The notes under the pieces were generated by a model that was not told where the DNA came from, did no database searches, and was given only the letters and a program-made list of their open reading frames with translations. A stretch of 6,529 nt of DNA. Origin: Bacteroidaceae bacterium. Its GTDB lineage: Bacteria > Bacteroidota > Bacteroidia > Bacteroidales > Bacteroidaceae. Location of the stretch: the NCBI GenBank assembly GCA_017961965.1, contig JAGCWG010000113.1, positions 1-6,529 on the forward strand, in the 5' to 3' direction. Positions 5,713 through 6,529 of this stretch are shown here, one piece after another. The first letter of the stretch is position 1, and each line of letters starts with the position of its first letter. Both the position numbers and the translations under genes were made by a program.

Positions 5713-6006
5713 AGAGCGAAAGCGCTTTCTTCCTCCCGTGGCTTGTTTTTCATTCCGCGGATGCCACAAGAGTATCTACTCTGTTTAGTAGATTGGTGCT
5801 ATTTAACTCTAACGACAGACAGACACGCACCTATGAACCATCTGTCGCACACACAATCATTCGTCTCTTACCATGAGACAGACAATTTGCATGTCTTTGA
5901 GGCAAAATTACGGAGTTCATCCCAAACAGAAGTCATATCCGTTGACACAGCCCCTACAATACGGTGTTAAAACTGTCTCAGGCTAACCCGAGAGAAATAC
6001 AGGCAT
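5698..6006 (-). other. Long leader region of the HTH gene, no convincing gene
   Basis: About 300 bp without a credible protein gene; overlapping ORFs here are 19-29 codons. It contains a perfect 12-bp palindrome GAAAGCGCTTTC (5718-5729), an 8-bp palindrome TCCGCGGA (5754-5761), an inverted repeat ATCTACT-6-AGTAGAT (5774-5793), and GTCTC-7-GAGAC (5863-5879). With a -7 box at 5903-5910 the transcript would have a leader of roughly 200 nt. A structured regulatory leader or small RNA is possible, but no known riboswitch is recognised. Confidence 0.45.
5903..5910 (-). promoter_or_regulatory. Candidate -7 box for the HTH gene
   Basis: The minus strand reads TAATTTTG followed by CC, a perfect match to TAnnTTTG. 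The -33 side is weak: TTTG lies only 12 bp upstream (5926-5923) and no TTTG-like site is present at 19-21 bp. Initiation here would give a leader of about 200 nt before the ATG at 5697. Confidence 0.4.
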
Positions 6007-6040
6007 AAAAAAGCCGTGGAATCATTTCTGAAACCACGGC
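6007..6040 (-). terminator. Intrinsic terminator of the rightmost gene
   Basis: On the minus strand GCCGTGG (6040-6034) pairs perfectly with CCACGGC (6019-6013), the loop is 14 nt and can fold a small inner TTTC/GAAA stem, and six T residues follow directly (6012-6007). This is a textbook rho-independent terminator, about 90 bp after the stop codon at 6130. It separates the right-hand gene from the HTH gene, so the latter needs its own promoter. Confidence 0.85.
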
Positions 6041-6077
6041 AAAATTCCGATATTCTAATAATAATACCAAAAAAAAT

Positions 6078-6132
6078 AATAGACCTTAATAGACCCAAAT
6101 AATTAAGGGTCTATTAAAGTCTATTTCGTCTA
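6078..6132 (-). repeat. 19-bp-stem hairpin built from 10-bp TAGAC repeats
   Basis: The arms 6078-6096 and 6107-6125 are inverse copies with one mismatch in 19, which becomes a G:U pair in minus-strand RNA, so the stem is continuous in the 3' UTR of the right-hand gene. The arms are made of repeated units: TAGAC at 6080 and 6090, and GTCTA at 6109, 6119 and 6128, 10, 10 and 9 bp apart within each set. The last copy overlaps the TAG stop codon at 6132-6130. It may stabilise the mRNA 3' end or bind protein. Confidence 0.7.
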
Positions 6133-6529
6133 TCGTTTTTCTGGTCTTTTTATTGGCTCTGCATTTTTGCTTGCTCTCTGCCATGCTGTTTTACTAAAAG
6201 CCAAGCCAGCATCATGCAAGGCATTATAAGAAGGAATCTTAGAAAGAATACCTTTACCCTTCAACTCATACAAATATTTTGCGACAGAAGGTGCATCTAA
6301 AGCTTCTGCCATATATTTCTTTAGCTCGTCAATCTGCTTGTCCTTATCATCACACACAAAGCAATTGCTTAAAGGAATAGCAGGACGACCACTTTTCTTT
6401 TTTCCCTTTGTATTATTTGGGTTCTGTTCATTTTGAGTTCTTACGACATCATGTGCTTCTATCCCATACAGTTTATCAAACTCTTCCTGTAACTCAGGGA
6501 ACATCTTTGTCTTTATATAGTTCAGCTTG
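6130..6529 (-). CDS. Unrecognised protein, C-terminal part (partial at right edge)
   Basis: The frame is open from the right window edge to TAG at 6132-6130. A first internal ATG at 6504 would give 124 residues, but the codons upstream of it (reading KLNYIKTK) stay open, so the gene probably starts outside the window. The visible part has a basic KGKKKSGRPAIPLS segment with a GRP core like an AT-hook, a CxxC pair (NCFVCDD), a charged helix (DKDKQIDELKKYMAEAL) and a C-terminal region ending in a basic tail (EPIKRPEKR). The family is not recognised. DNA binding is only suggested by the basic, AT-hook-like motif. Its GC is visibly lower (about 38-40% in two 60-bp lines counted) than that of the ATPase gene (58% in one line), and a terminator follows it, so it seems a separate unit, possibly acquired separately. 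Confidence 0.6.
   Translation of the reverse strand, partial: KLNYIKTKMFPELQEEFDKLYGIEAHDVVRTQNEQNPNNTKGKKKSGRPAIPLSNCFVCDDKDKQIDELKKYMAEALDAPSVAKYLYELKGKGILSKIPSYNALHDAGLAFSKTAWQRASKNAEPIKRPEKR

Noticed and set aside
5831..5936. Two overlapping minus-strand mini-ORFs (22 codons from 5936 and 29 codons from 5920)
   Set aside because: They overlap each other in different frames and cover the candidate -7 box at 5903-5910; nothing favours either as a real gene.
5347..5970. Plus-strand open frame of 207 codons
   Set aside because: It runs antisense through the HTH gene and its repeat-rich leader, has a Ser/Thr/His-heavy composition with no domain, and no promoter was found for it. It is kept as a distant possibility only because the leader lacks another gene.

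Overview
The window looks like a chromosomal segment of a Bacteroidales bacterium, most likely Prevotella or a close relative. Supporting points are several TAnnTTTG boxes (the Bacteroidetes -7 promoter element), the lack of clear Shine-Dalgarno sequences before start codons, moderate GC, intergenic arrays of very short repeats, and a DUF3987/CHC2-Toprim gene pair of a kind common in Bacteroidales mobile elements. The genus is an inference; no rRNA or other marker is present. All credible genes read on the minus strand, so the transcription order is from high to low coordinates.

Left part (1-1980), housekeeping: the N-terminal 207 codons of an FtsK-type DNA translocase (1-623, running off the left edge), a 360-bp AT-rich gap with two blocks of short phased repeats, and a complete dapA (984-1880) with a plausible promoter at 1917-1932.

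Middle part (1981-5400), a plasmid- or phage-like replication module: a nested inverted repeat (2033-2184) separates dapA from a short DnaG-like primase (CHC2 zinc finger plus Toprim, 2198-3142). Upstream of it in the transcript are a DUF3987-type P-loop ATPase, probably a helicase (3196-4524), and two small unrecognised basic proteins (4733-5023 and 5042-5278). A strikingly regular array of 10-bp units, four in one orientation and four inverted, sits directly before the ATPase gene (4566-4690). A good Bacteroidetes promoter (-33 ATTG, 20-bp spacer, -7 TACCTTTG) with contiguous palindromes lies before the 78-residue gene.

Right part (5401-6529): a 98-residue putative helix-turn-helix protein (5401-5697) is preceded by a long leader rich in inverted repeats, one of which encloses its start codon. 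Beyond it are a strong intrinsic terminator (6007-6040), a 19-bp-stem hairpin built from 10-bp repeats (6078-6125), and the 3' part of an AT-richer unrecognised gene (6130 to the right edge).

Working model (inference): the HTH protein controls the palindromic promoter of a small-protein / ATPase / primase operon that is the replication module of an integrated element or its remnant, next to dapA. No integrase, relaxase or clear attachment site is visible, so the element either continues to the right or has decayed.
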